Shown here: piece after piece, positions 6,927 through 14,397 of the stretch | Layout: every line of letters begins with the position of its first letter | Position numbering within the stretch: position 1 is the first letter of the stretch | IMG/VR virus record: IMGVR_UViG_3300050026_000481 | Span: 22,815-86,814 of that record | Length of the DNA: 64,000 nt | Strand: one strand, 5' to 3' | DNA from: a virus | The notes under the pieces: generated by a model | Told to the model about the DNA's origin: nothing | Database searches by the model: none | What the model saw: only the letters and a program-made list of their open reading frames with translations | Program-made: the position numbers and the translations under genes

Positions 6927-7663
6927 AATTAACGCGCTCATATCGCAAAGGCATTGGCCGAGTATATATTGACGAGGATAAGCGAGAGTATCCATCTGTA
7001 ACCACCATATTAAACGGCACACTTGCCAAAGGAATCTGGCTAGGCAAATGGCAGGACAGAATGCGCCGCGAGCAGTTCCACGCCCGTGTAGAAGTAGAAT
7101 CCTTAAAAGGCTTAACCACCGAAAATGTTTACGATTGCTTCGATGATGCCCTCGCGCATCCGAATAATTATAGAGACGCGGCAGGGGATGTCGGCACCTT
7201 TTACCACAAGGCCATCGAGGCGCATTTGACTGATAACGATACAACGGAGTTCCTGATAAAGAACCCCAACGTGGAAGGTGTTTTAAGTAGTTTATATGAG
7301 TGGGAATGTGCGACAAAACTTACCCCTATTCATGTAGAACAATATATCGCAAGCCCGCGGTACGGATACGGTGGAACGATAGACTTGGTTGGCACGCAGG
7401 ACAAAACCCTCGCGCTTTTCGATTTCAAAACCGGCAGCCTACAGGATGACGCCCTGCTGCAGCTCGCAGCATACTCGATGGCGTATCAGGAAATCTACGG
7501 TAGGCGGCCAGATAAAACGGCATTCATTAAGGTAGATGTAGCTAAGGGCACTATAAAAGAAGCACCGCCGCTATCATACCATGAAATCTCACAATACTTT
7601 GATTTGTTCCTTTCAGCTTTTAAGCTGTGGAAATGGAGACAACTAAAACAATTCGGAGGTTAA
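6923..7663 (+). CDS. RecB/Cas4-like PD-(D/E)xK exonuclease
   Basis: 246 aa. Motifs appear in the expected order: GTFYHKAIEAHL (helical motif I), YGGTIDLV (catalytic Asp), ALFDFKTG (catalytic D-x-K) and LQLAAYSMAYQ (QxxxY). This set is typical of viral PDDEXK_1 exonucleases that resect double-strand ends for recombination or replication. Together with the ssDNA-binding-like protein at 3798 it could form a recombination pair. Confidence 0.85.
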   Translation: MKLTRSYRKGIGRVYIDEDKREYPSVTTILNGTLAKGIWLGKWQDRMRREQFHARVEVESLKGLTTENVYDCFDDALAHPNNYRDAAGDVGTFYHKAIEAHLTDNDTTEFLIKNPNVEGVLSSLYEWECATKLTPIHVEQYIASPRYGYGGTIDLVGTQDKTLALFDFKTGSLQDDALLQLAAYSMAYQEIYGRRPDKTAFIKVDVAKGTIKEAPPLSYHEISQYFDLFLSAFKLWKWRQLKQFGG

Positions 7664-7665
7664 AG

Positions 7666-7857
7666 GTGAAGTATAAAATCTTAATTGGAATCCTAATCGC
7701 GGCATTGATTTTAACAGCAATTCCCACTGCCGCCGCACCGAACGAAACCTGCGTAGCTACAGTTTGCGCGCAGTGTACGAGCTGCGCGAGCAGCCACCCA
7801 TCGGAATGCTCTGCAGGTAGTTGCCCAGCGCACGGGTTGATTGCTAATGCCACCTGA
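7666..7857 (+). CDS. Secreted Cys-rich peptide
   Basis: 63 aa from GTG 7666, chosen for the GGAGG at 7655-7659; an ATG at 7627 in frame would add 13 charged residues. Residues 1-23 are a signal peptide (KYKILIGILIAALILTAIP, cleavage near AAA). The mature part is about 40 residues with six Cys and few hydrophobics. It resembles small disulfide-bonded secreted peptides. Function unknown. Stop-codon overlap with the next gene suggests co-expression. Confidence 0.55.
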   Translation: MKYKILIGILIAALILTAIPTAAAPNETCVATVCAQCTSCASSHPSECSAGSCPAHGLIANAT

Positions 7858-8002
7858 AAGTGACTTGTTGGAACCAATAATACTATTCGTGGTCCTACTC
7901 GCCGCCTTCAGCGCGGCAAGGATACTCTGGGCTTGGTGGGATTCTCGCAATCTGCGCAAGGCAGAGGAACTCAACGGTATGCGCTGGAGGTGGATGCGGT
8001 AA
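7847..8002 (+). CDS. Small single-span membrane protein
   Basis: 51 aa. One transmembrane helix (LLEPIILFVVLLAAFSAARI) is followed by Trp residues and a basic tail. Overlapping ATG/TGA junctions tie it to its neighbours. Size and position between a secreted peptide and a coiled-coil protein would suit a holin or spanin partner, but nothing proves it. Confidence 0.5.
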   Translation: MPPESDLLEPIILFVVLLAAFSAARILWAWWDSRNLRKAEELNGMRWRWMR

Positions 8003-8235
8003 TGAATCTTGAAAATCCTGAGATGGAATCACTCAAAGAGGAGAATCAACAATTAAAGAGGGATATCGAATATTTAGCCTCAGAGCGTGCCAATGAGAAA
8101 CGGCGCGCAGAGAAGTTGGAAGAGCAGATGAAAACAATGCGCATGCTCTACGAGGCCGAAGCCAGCGAAGCGGATGACCTTGCTCATGAGGTATCACGAC
8201 TTAACAAGGTTCTCAAGGAGAAGAATGGTAAATAA
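8002..8235 (+). CDS. Coiled-coil protein
   Basis: 77 aa from ATG 8002 (overlapping the previous TAA). It is a continuous charged helix with heptads (LKEENQQLKRDIEYLASERA, RRAEKLEEQMKTMRMLYEAE). No domain is recognised. Confidence 0.55.
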   Translation: MNLENPEMESLKEENQQLKRDIEYLASERANEKRRAEKLEEQMKTMRMLYEAEASEADDLAHEVSRLNKVLKEKNGK

Positions 8236-9649
8236 GCCGACTTACCCCTGTAAAACCCTTAACGCTGGTATGATGCTCGGGCCGGTATGGTGCGACTCGT
8301 ATGTCAATTGGGGTACGCACTATTCACTCACCAACGGTTCCGGTTCAATCTCAAACCGCACATGCGCCGGAGCTATAGTAACAAAAACTAATATCGGTTC
8401 TGATAACACAAAAGCATACATGATGGCCCCCGATGCTAACGGCACAAAGTGGGACTTGTATTTTGACTTGGAATACGGTCAAGCAATTAACTATAATACC
8501 GCAGCCCAAGGACAACCGAGTCTCACGGTACTTGAGGACTTTGCCAACTACTATGTGTCTCTTGCAGAGGATATGGGTCTAAAATGGTGGCTGGAAGTTT
8601 CAGAAGTCACGAACAGCGGAAATTATACCTATCAGTCGCCATATTCTGCGTACGAATCAGTACTTGGCCCATGGTGCGATTATATCGAAAACAATTGTTC
8701 TAAAAACTTTGTAGGGTACAGTGTCGAAGTCGCATATGAAAACTTCTTTAGGTGGCTCCGACCGCGCACAACGTATGCGATAGCGAACAAAGAGTGGAGC
8801 GGATACACGTACTCAGCACTACTTCAGTATAAAGACCCGACGACGGGAGTGACGGGATATGCCACGCCAGCTCAAAGGTTAGCGGAGATTGACCAACTCG
8901 TTGTTGAAGTATTTACCCCCGACCCATCGCAGATGTTCGACCTCTGGGTCGCAAACCTAGGGGCGTATGCTGCACAGTTCCCTAACCTTCCGATTATACT
9001 AAACGTAGACCAAATAGGCAATAAAGAATCGTGGACTGGTGGCCCACCTCCAGCGGGGTCGCCGGTTGACGGCGGGCAGGGGTACTGGTATCCTGATACA
9101 TCACCATTTACTACGACCGTTAATACCAATAGGTTAGCGAACGAACGCCAGGTATTTCTTAAACGAGCACAGAAGTTACGTGATATCCTAATAGCGGCGC
9201 GCGGGCGAGCGTTTGACGGCGTTATCTACAACTTCGTAAACTCGGACTTTTGGCCGTATGGCACCGCACCGACGGTTAGCTGGCATCTTGGATTTGTTGA
9301 TTCTATATTATCGACGATAGTAGGAGGTGATAATACGACAACATTAAACCCATCGACAAGCAATTCAGCTTCCATTATCATTGGCGACGCACCGGTGGCC
9401 TCGACGCTCACGGCAAGTTGCCCCACTACAGGCACGACGGGAGCAGCATTCGCTGTGACAGGGAAACTCACGCGAAATGACACCGGCGCAGGGGTCAGTG
9501 GCATGACCATACAACTGCAGCAAAACGGGACAAACGTGGCAGGTAAGACCGCTACAACGGCATCCGACGGCACGTATACAATCTCGATGACTGAAACCGC
9601 GGCAGGGACGTATCAACTTCAGACAACCTTTGCGGGTGGAAGCGTATGA
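8225..9649 (+). CDS. Putative TIM-barrel surface protein with Ig-like domain
   Basis: 474 aa from ATG 8225 with AAGGAG four bases upstream. Residues 1 to about 380 look like a glycosidase-type TIM barrel: alternating strands and helices such as WDLYFDLEYGQ, LKWWLEVSEVT, FVGYSVEVAYENFF and GVIYNFVNSDFW. The last roughly 80 residues are an Ig-like module (LTASCPTTGTTGAAFAVTGK to AGTYQLQTTF), common in archaeal surface proteins. There is no signal peptide. It may be a virion fibre or an enzyme that acts on host glycans. The barrel call is inferred from pattern only. Confidence 0.5.
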   Translation: MVNKPTYPCKTLNAGMMLGPVWCDSYVNWGTHYSLTNGSGSISNRTCAGAIVTKTNIGSDNTKAYMMAPDANGTKWDLYFDLEYGQAINYNTAAQGQPSLTVLEDFANYYVSLAEDMGLKWWLEVSEVTNSGNYTYQSPYSAYESVLGPWCDYIENNCSKNFVGYSVEVAYENFFRWLRPRTTYAIANKEWSGYTYSALLQYKDPTTGVTGYATPAQRLAEIDQLVVEVFTPDPSQMFDLWVANLGAYAAQFPNLPIILNVDQIGNKESWTGGPPPAGSPVDGGQGYWYPDTSPFTTTVNTNRLANERQVFLKRAQKLRDILIAARGRAFDGVIYNFVNSDFWPYGTAPTVSWHLGFVDSILSTIVGGDNTTTLNPSTSNSASIIIGDAPVASTLTASCPTTGTTGAAFAVTGKLTRNDTGAGVSGMTIQLQQNGTNVAGKTATTASDGTYTISMTETAAGTYQLQTTFAGGSV

Positions 9650-9744
9650 CAGTACTGAAAGGTTCAACAAGCAAACCTGAGAAAATAGTAGTTAAGAAAA
9701 AATGCTTTGTGAGGGTGGCATTAAAGAAGTTGAGAAGGTCATAA
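9646..9744 (+). CDS. Tiny basic protein
   Basis: 32 aa, very Lys/Arg-rich (KPEKIVVKKKCFVRVALKKL). It starts inside the stop of the previous gene (ATGA) and ends within the following terminator. It may be translated; function unknown. Confidence 0.35.
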   Translation: MTVLKGSTSKPEKIVVKKKCFVRVALKKLRRS

Positions 9745-9758
9745 AGCCTTCTCTTTTT
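9732..9758 (+). terminator. Intrinsic terminator
   Basis: GAGAAGG (9732-9738) pairs with CCTTCTC (9747-9753), eight-base loop, then TTTTT. It closes the unit that contains the surface protein at 8225. Confidence 0.75.
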
Positions 9759-9778
9759 AATATTACAAGGAGATACTA

Positions 9779-10966
9779 ATGGTAAATCATTCAATGGTGT
9801 ATTTTGTATCAGGAGATTCGTATTCAGACCTTAACGCGCTTAAGAGCGCTGGAATAGTGGACTTACATTTCGTCATCCACGGCGGCGGCAGCTCAGCGCC
9901 TACAAGTGTAGTATCCGACTGCAACGCCGCAGGGATGTCACCCATTCTAAACAACGGAAATGATGGTTCTGCAGGATGGGACGGCTCAGACAGTTACAAT
10001 GCAAACCTAGCCGCACAAGGCTGGCACGCTGTTGGTGGGGAATCAGAGCAAGCGCCCGAGATTGATTCTATCATGAATCATTTAATCTTTCTTGACTATG
10101 GCGGCGAAGGGACTGGCGGTGGGACCAACGACGATGTGTGGGCAGCTACACACTCAGCGCCAGTTCATGACCACGGCTGCGCAGGCTACTACGAGACCTA
10201 CGATGGTTCATCTAATTTTTGGGGATGGGGTACTATAGGCCACAGCCTGCTCGACTGCAAAGCTCATGGCGTCAAAGAAATCGGCATAATGGTTGGCACA
10301 TGGATGATTAACCATAGTTCAGCGCAGGACTACATCACCCTCGCGCAGAATATGGAATCTAACGGAATTACCTGTGCAGGGATAGGTGTCTGGGGCGGCT
10401 ACGGAAACAACGCGAATAACGTCTACAATACTTTCGCTTCATGGTACAAACAGTGGCAGGCAATCTGGCCGCCGGAAACACGCACGATGAAAGAACGTTA
10501 TACTCCCGGTCCAGGACCTGCACCCCCGGCACCAACAACCCTCACCTTCGCCTCAGCCCCCACCGCCTGCTCGCAAGGCGTAGGCAGTCTCGATGTCTTT
10601 GTCGAAGGCTCTGATGGCGCACTATGGCACGGTTATCCCACTACAACAACCTGGAAATGGGAAACTCTTTTTGGTACCATAACGTCCGCACCAGCGGCAA
10701 CATACCGCGCTAACGGCCTGGACGTCGTCGCACGCGGCAGCGACGGTGCGCTCTGGTACCGCCACATGCCAGCACCGCCACCATTTGCATGGGACCCCTG
10801 GATATCTCTTGGTGGTGCGATACTGAAGGGTACAGGCCCTACCATTACATCAAGAGACGCGGACAGCCTCGACGTCTTTGTAATCGGCACCGATTCGGCC
10901 CTTTACCGTAAATCCCTTTCCGGTTCGGTCTGGTCCGCATGGGTAAAGGAGGCAACAAAGGCGTAA
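9779..10966 (+). CDS. TIM-barrel-like protein with lectin-type propeller
   Basis: 395 aa; AAGGAG precedes the ATG. Residues 1 to about 240 look like a barrel-type hydrolase (LKSAGIVDLHFVIHGGG, MNHLIFLDYGGEG, VKEIGIMVGTWMINHSS). A Pro/Gly linker (PGPGPAPPAPTT) leads to a C-terminal propeller of three repeats of the type LDVFVEGSDGALWH, LDVVARGSDGALWYR and LDVFVIGTDSALYRK. This is a tectonin/PLL-type sugar-binding propeller. The same domain ends the cysteine protease at 22731. It is probably a glycan-binding, virion-linked or lysis protein. Confidence 0.6.
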   Translation: MVNHSMVYFVSGDSYSDLNALKSAGIVDLHFVIHGGGSSAPTSVVSDCNAAGMSPILNNGNDGSAGWDGSDSYNANLAAQGWHAVGGESEQAPEIDSIMNHLIFLDYGGEGTGGGTNDDVWAATHSAPVHDHGCAGYYETYDGSSNFWGWGTIGHSLLDCKAHGVKEIGIMVGTWMINHSSAQDYITLAQNMESNGITCAGIGVWGGYGNNANNVYNTFASWYKQWQAIWPPETRTMKERYTPGPGPAPPAPTTLTFASAPTACSQGVGSLDVFVEGSDGALWHGYPTTTTWKWETLFGTITSAPAATYRANGLDVVARGSDGALWYRHMPAPPPFAWDPWISLGGAILKGTGPTITSRDADSLDVFVIGTDSALYRKSLSGSVWSAWVKEATKA

Positions 10967-11130
10967 TGACCAAAAAAAGGCCGTGCCAGTGTGAAAATTG
11001 TACTAGAATCAATATAGAAGAGGGTGTTATCGTCTATGAAGACATAGGCGAAACACTCTTCTGCGTGTTGAAAGATGTGTGGGTATCCCCAGGGTACCTA
11101 TGCGATGAATTTTTCCCAAATTGTTGGTGA
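10966..11130 (+). CDS. Small Cys-rich protein
   Basis: 54 aa. It begins right after the TAA of the previous gene (shared A), with GGAGG-like AAAGGAGG further upstream. Cys residues occur as CQCENC, then single Cys at three later places. Likely metal- or disulfide-bound. Unknown function. Confidence 0.45.
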   Translation: MTKKRPCQCENCTRINIEEGVIVYEDIGETLFCVLKDVWVSPGYLCDEFFPNCW

Positions 11131-11143
11131 CCGGAGGCTAAAA

Positions 11144-11278
11144 ATGTCAAAAGGTTACAAGCCAGTTTACATCAGCCCCGACCATTATGACAGAATAATC
11201 GCCAAGGCAAAGGTTGAGGTGTGTACAAACGCGCAGGTTGGAGAGTGTCTGATACGGCAGTTCCTTGAAGAGGTTTGA
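11144..11278 (+). CDS. Small ribbon-helix-helix-like protein
   Basis: 44 aa; GGAGG at 11133-11137. The pattern KPVYISPDHYDRIIAKA (strand then helix) and AQVGECLIRQFLEE (second helix) fits an RHH fold. It is a likely small DNA-binding regulator. Confidence 0.5.
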   Translation: MSKGYKPVYISPDHYDRIIAKAKVEVCTNAQVGECLIRQFLEEV

Positions 11279-11281
11279 GAA

Positions 11282-11671
11282 ATGCCCAACAAATGCCCCC
11301 ACTGCAAAGGCCTAGTAGATAACCCCCGATACGTCACCTGCAGCCACTGCCGGCAGAAGGCAGCCGCTGCCACGAGAAGGCGGCGGGATGCACGTAAGGA
11401 TGCAGGAAAGTGTTCAATTTGTGGGGTAGCAAAAGCAGATGACGGTTTCATTCGGTGCCTGACCTGTAGAGAAAAAGACAGGAGTTACCGCCCGCGTCGA
11501 AGGCCTGAGTTCAAACATGAGCCAAGGCATTCGGTAAACGCAAAAGTCCAAATTAAGACTGAGTTTATAGAGCTGCTTGAGGGAAAGGCGGCAGAGAAAG
11601 GTGTGAGTAAACAAGTATTGTTTGAAGAGTTGATTGATAAGTACATTGAGAAGGTTGTGGTGTGGACGTGA
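11282..11671 (+). CDS. Zinc-ribbon protein with C-terminal RHH-like domain
   Basis: 129 aa. The N-terminal 75 residues hold two zinc ribbons (CPHCKG/CSHCRQ and CSICGV/CLTCRE) of the same type as the N-termini of the HNH proteins at 1683 and 14398. The HNH core is absent. A segment VNAKVQIKTEFIELLEGKAA followed by VSKQVLFEELIDKYIEK looks like a ribbon-helix-helix or similar helix pair. So the DNA-grip module of a mobile nuclease seems to have been recruited by a regulator. Confidence 0.55.
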   Translation: MPNKCPHCKGLVDNPRYVTCSHCRQKAAAATRRRRDARKDAGKCSICGVAKADDGFIRCLTCREKDRSYRPRRRPEFKHEPRHSVNAKVQIKTEFIELLEGKAAEKGVSKQVLFEELIDKYIEKVVVWT

Positions 11672-11859
11672 CTTTTTATTGTTCCACGTGTAATAAACAG
11701 ATTTCAGACATGCATCAAACGTATATCGGTGGAGAAATCCTCTGCCAACTCTGCGCAGACAAATTAACCCGCCACTGGTATGAGAGTTGGGGATTCATAC
11801 TAGCGCTTAATAAGGATTTTACGACTGAAAAAGGCGAGGAAGAACGGCACTACGGATGA
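11662..11859 (+). CDS. Small zinc-ribbon protein
   Basis: 65 aa from GTG 11662. It has CSTCNK and CQLCADK, a LIM/ribbon-like four-Cys site. A Trp-rich helix and an acidic tail follow. Member of the small-ribbon set described at 18659-21989. Confidence 0.5.
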   Translation: MDVTFYCSTCNKQISDMHQTYIGGEILCQLCADKLTRHWYESWGFILALNKDFTTEKGEEERHYG

Positions 11860-11993
11860 GCTTAATATGCAAACGGGAAGAATCAAAGCACTACAACTAC
11901 CAATGCGCCAAAGGCTACACTGGGCTCGATAAGGAAATGATACGAAGGTACTGTAAAGATTGTTTACGCGAGCAAGCGGCAGAGAAAGAGTAA
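11856..11993 (+). CDS. Small Cys-containing protein
   Basis: 45 aa starting in the stop of the previous gene (ATGA). Cys at positions 5 and 17 and CKDC near the end could bind one zinc. Unknown function. Confidence 0.45.
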   Translation: MSLICKREESKHYNYQCAKGYTGLDKEMIRRYCKDCLREQAAEKE

Positions 11994-12155
11994 ATGACAG
12001 GACATTATCATCCGTGTGTAAACTGCACTAACGCACAAGACGCGTTCTATCAAGATATGTTCTATTGCGCGGCAAGGAACAGACAGATTCCAATTAGAGA
12101 AGTAATGACCGGCTGTGAGTATTACGAACGTAGATTGGATAAGGAGATGGTTTAA
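11994..12155 (+). CDS. Small Cys-containing protein
   Basis: 53 aa starting directly after the previous TAA. It has CVNC early, FYCAARN in the middle and GCEYYERR at the end: a four-Cys layout also seen at 16259, 19898 and 26061. Probably zinc- or redox-binding; function unknown. Confidence 0.45.
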   Translation: MTGHYHPCVNCTNAQDAFYQDMFYCAARNRQIPIREVMTGCEYYERRLDKEMV

Positions 12156-12356
12156 ACGTCACAAGACGAAGTAGAATCCATACTCAAACTAACCAACCGC
12201 TCTATGTCCGCCAAAGAGATAGCTATTATACTAGGCGCGAATCCTAATACCACACAGCACAACCTCAAGTTTCTCACCAAAGCCGGCAAAGTTCACTGCT
12301 GGCGGCCGCGGATGTGGGGTAGGACTAGTCATCATGTGTACCGTATTAAGATGTAA
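12156..12356 (+). CDS. Winged-helix protein, possible ACG start
   Basis: 66 aa if read from ACG 12156, with AAGGAG at 12141-12146. The first ATG in frame (12204) would cut off the first helix. The N-terminus SQDEVESIL lines up with TQDEMYTALL of the ATG-started homologue at 18465, so translation from ACG, or a mutated start, is likely. A helix-turn-helix (MSAKEIAIILGANPNTTQHN, LKFLTKAGKV) and a wing follow. It is a likely DNA-binding protein. It overlaps the next gene. Confidence 0.5.
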   Translation, partial: TSQDEVESILKLTNRSMSAKEIAIILGANPNTTQHNLKFLTKAGKVHCWRPRMWGRTSHHVYRIKM

Positions 12357-12675
12357 CGATTGCCGTTTAGCACAGCACGATGGTAAGAAGCTGCGGTGTA
12401 CAGAGACTGGTACATTCATCAGTCCGTTTGCCACCGTCTGCCATAAGTTCCAGCCGCGGGGGAAGAATACGATAGGCAGTGGCCTCATAAGAATCCTGAG
12501 AGACAAAGAAGGCCGCAGCGACAAGGAAAAAGGCGGCATAACTAAAGAAGACTTAAAAGAAGCGCAAGAATCAACGAGTAAATTCGCTAAGGTGCTCGAA
12601 AAGAATAAAGAGAAAATGGAAGAGGCATTCAAGTCACTTAGAATAGACGATGAGGATACAGAATCTGAGGAATAA
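12334..12675 (+). CDS. Zinc-site protein with helical tail
   Basis: 113 aa. The N-terminal 45 residues hold Cys at CNDC, RCTETG and VCHKF, the layout of the small Cys proteins nearby. The rest is a charged helix (KEDLKEAQESTSKFAKVLEK) with an acidic end. It overlaps the preceding gene by 23 bases. Unknown function. Confidence 0.5.
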   Translation: MCTVLRCNDCRLAQHDGKKLRCTETGTFISPFATVCHKFQPRGKNTIGSGLIRILRDKEGRSDKEKGGITKEDLKEAQESTSKFAKVLEKNKEKMEEAFKSLRIDDEDTESEE

Positions 12676-12694
12676 CCACTGGTAAACTTGTAAG

Positions 12695-13282
12695 ATGCCT
12701 ATCTGTAAGTGCAGCTTTTGTAATAGGAAGAATCAGCCAGTAGAATGGTTTAGTGTTAACCCGAAAACTGATGAGCGATATAAGACGTGTGACAAAGGCC
12801 GCGAACATAATAAGCGATGCTGTAGGGGCTTCACACACTTAGAAATGAATATATTATGTGAATGGTGTGGTCAGAACGTTGTCACAGGAAGACGGTCCCA
12901 ACGTTTTTGTAGTGCGGAACATAGGACATTATGGCATTCTAAGAATCTCAATGTACGGGGTAAGGCCAAAGAGCGAGTACGGGGCACAATTTATCGGGCG
13001 CAAAGGAAGGGTATAGAGTTTTCAATTACGCGAGAGTATGCATATGCGCTTGTAAGAAGTAGATGCTATATATGTGGGGGGATAGAATCATCAGGGATAG
13101 TAGGACTTGACCGTATAGACAATGATGAAGGGTACACGTATTCAAACACAGTAGCATGTTGTGGCCACTGTAATACTTGCAAGAATGCATTTACAATTCC
13201 ACAGATGCGAAAGGTTATAGAAACATATGATAAAATGCAAGCAGTTAAGCCGTCAGCCGCGCCAGAGAAAGCGGCAAGGTAA
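12695..13282 (+). CDS. HNH endonuclease (CxxC type)
   Basis: 195 aa. Two N-terminal Cys sites (CSFCNR and CEWCGQ..RFCS) precede the nuclease core: CYICGG, then VGLDRIDNDEGYTYSN, then CCGHCNTCKN. The pattern GLDRIDN..GY..N..CC..CN is the second HNH type in this window, shared with 16578 and 20367. Probably a mobile free-standing nuclease. A variant of the TTAACCAGTG motif (12672-12685) lies right before it. Confidence 0.8.
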   Translation: MPICKCSFCNRKNQPVEWFSVNPKTDERYKTCDKGREHNKRCCRGFTHLEMNILCEWCGQNVVTGRRSQRFCSAEHRTLWHSKNLNVRGKAKERVRGTIYRAQRKGIEFSITREYAYALVRSRCYICGGIESSGIVGLDRIDNDEGYTYSNTVACCGHCNTCKNAFTIPQMRKVIETYDKMQAVKPSAAPEKAAR

Positions 13283-13617
13283 ATCAAATGAATGTTATCT
13301 TTAAACATAACGAAACTAAGCGGATAGTAATAGAGTGAAGAGTAATGGATGAATAACTACATAACCAACTAAGAACAGTATTATCAGATGAAGATAGAGA
13401 GATACGTGGAATAGCATGTGGTATTGTACAGGTAATGCACAGCATTAACATAAGTGAGGAGAGTATATAAAGAACAAGGAGATATAACGTAAAGAAAGGA
13501 TTAAGATAGATTAATGTACGTTAATACTTACACATCTATATACACACATAACAAACAGAAACAGATGGAAAGCAAACAATACGCCGAAGGCGTCAATATA
13601 ACAATCGGAGAACGCTA
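13283..13617 (+). promoter_or_regulatory. 335-base intergenic region before the terminase genes
   Basis: No gene of normal size is seen. Archaeal TATA-like boxes occur at 13461-13470 (GAGTATATAA) and 13534-13545 (ATCTATATACAC). The second is about 26 bases before a small ATG at 13565. The region is AT-rich and likely carries the promoter of the packaging genes. Confidence 0.5.
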
Positions 13618-13618
13618 A
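13565..13618 (+). CDS. Possible 17-aa leader peptide
   Basis: MESKQYAEGVNITIGER. The ATG sits at the predicted transcript start of the TATA box at 13534-13545, and its TAA overlaps the ATG of the next gene (TAATG). This suggests a leader peptide coupled to the putative small terminase. It could be chance. Confidence 0.3.
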   Translation: MESKQYAEGVNITIGER

Positions 13619-13980
13619 TGCCACGCAAGGATGAGAAGAGTTACAACAAGTATATGCGCAACTATATGCGCAGGCAACGGTCAGCGGCTAAGGTTGCCGG
13701 GTTGTTAGAGGACGGCAAGACCGAGGAGGCAGAGGCAGAGAGGCAAAGGCTTGAGGTAGAGGAAGAGAAGCAAGAGTTCAAGATGGAAGAGGCAGAGGAC
13801 CTGCGCCTCATAGTCGAGGATGCAATCAAGGAACTACGGGCCGAGGAAGGCTTGGACCCAGTAATCAAAGCACGTGCTATCTTCCAGGGTGCGGAAACCG
13901 CATTGAAGTTGCTGAAGCTAACCGATTTGGCCAAGAAGGTGAAGGAACTACAAGAGGAGAAGGAGGACTCAGGGGTCTAA
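13618..13980 (+). CDS. Putative terminase small subunit
   Basis: 120 aa. A basic N-terminus with a short helix-turn (YNKYMRNYMRRQRSAAKVAG) is followed by a long acidic coiled coil (EEAEAERQRLEVEEEKQEF) and a C-terminal helical part (IKARAIFQGAETALKLLKL). Small terminases have such a DNA-binding head and oligomerising helices, and they lie just before TerL. The call rests on this position and pattern, not on a recognised motif. Confidence 0.5.
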   Translation: MPRKDEKSYNKYMRNYMRRQRSAAKVAGLLEDGKTEEAEAERQRLEVEEEKQEFKMEEAEDLRLIVEDAIKELRAEEGLDPVIKARAIFQGAETALKLLKLTDLAKKVKELQEEKEDSGV

Positions 13981-14060
13981 AGACTAAACAAAAGATACCT
14001 TTTGTTCAGTAACGGAGGCCGTCCTGCCCTCTATAGGAAGACTTTGCCGAGATAGAAAGG

Positions 14061-14097
14061 AGATATATAAACCTTTGCTATCCTTTGGTTAGGATAG
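14061..14097 (+). promoter_or_regulatory. Promoter with palindrome over the start site
   Basis: AGATATATAA (14061-14070) is a good archaeal TATA box. CTATCCT (14078-14084) and AGGATAG (14091-14097) form a perfect 7-bp inverted repeat that covers the expected start near 14090, so a repressor could block it. No coding gene follows for 300 bases; the product appears to be the RNA described next. Confidence 0.55.
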
Positions 14098-14244
14098 AAC
14101 AAGAAGAAGACAAGAAGAGTAGGATAAGAAGGACAAGGAACTACCACCAACTACCACCCCAGCGGCCAACCGGCAGCGGAATTGCCGCGGCGGAAACTGA
14201 ATGGCGGTAGGGGGGGTAGGGGGAGAATGGAGCTTGTTCTATCC
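14090..14244 (+). ncRNA. Structured RNA between small and large terminase genes
   Basis: Three nested stems are seen. The outer stem pairs GGATAGAACAAG (14092-14103) with CTTGTTCTATCC (14233-14244), 12 perfect bp. The middle stem pairs CTACC (14141-14145) with GGTAG (14215-14219), and CTACC (14151-14155) with GGTAG (14206-14210). The inner hairpin is CGGCA (14171-14175) with TGCCG (14183-14187). A TATA box lies 25-30 bases before the 5' end. No protein is encoded. It lies between the putative small terminase and TerL, as a packaging RNA might, but no known RNA family was recognised. Confidence 0.6.
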
Positions 14245-14328
14245 GAATCGTCAAAATTACATGGCTGCCCTAAAAAATATCTAGGGTCAATTTTAAGCAG
14301 GTGTTAGATTGCAGGCAGCGGTTAACGG

Positions 14329-14342
14329 TTGACACTGGTTAA
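14329..14342 (-). promoter_or_regulatory. TTAACCAGTGTCAA motif, exact inverted copy
   Basis: The plus strand reads TTGACACTGGTTAA. It ends 19 bases before the TATA box of the HNH gene. A further GTTAACGG half-site lies just upstream (14321-14328). Confidence 0.65.
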
Positions 14343-14360
14343 TTTAAATCCCTAATCAAA

Positions 14361-14371
14361 GGGTATATAAA
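14361..14371 (+). promoter_or_regulatory. TATA box of the HNH/TerL unit
   Basis: GGGTATATAAA is centred about 31 bases before the ATG at 14398 and shares TATATAAACC with the promoter at 14061. A leaderless or near-leaderless transcript is expected. Confidence 0.6.
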
Positions 14372-14397
14372 CCTATAGGGTAATATCATAAGTAAGC

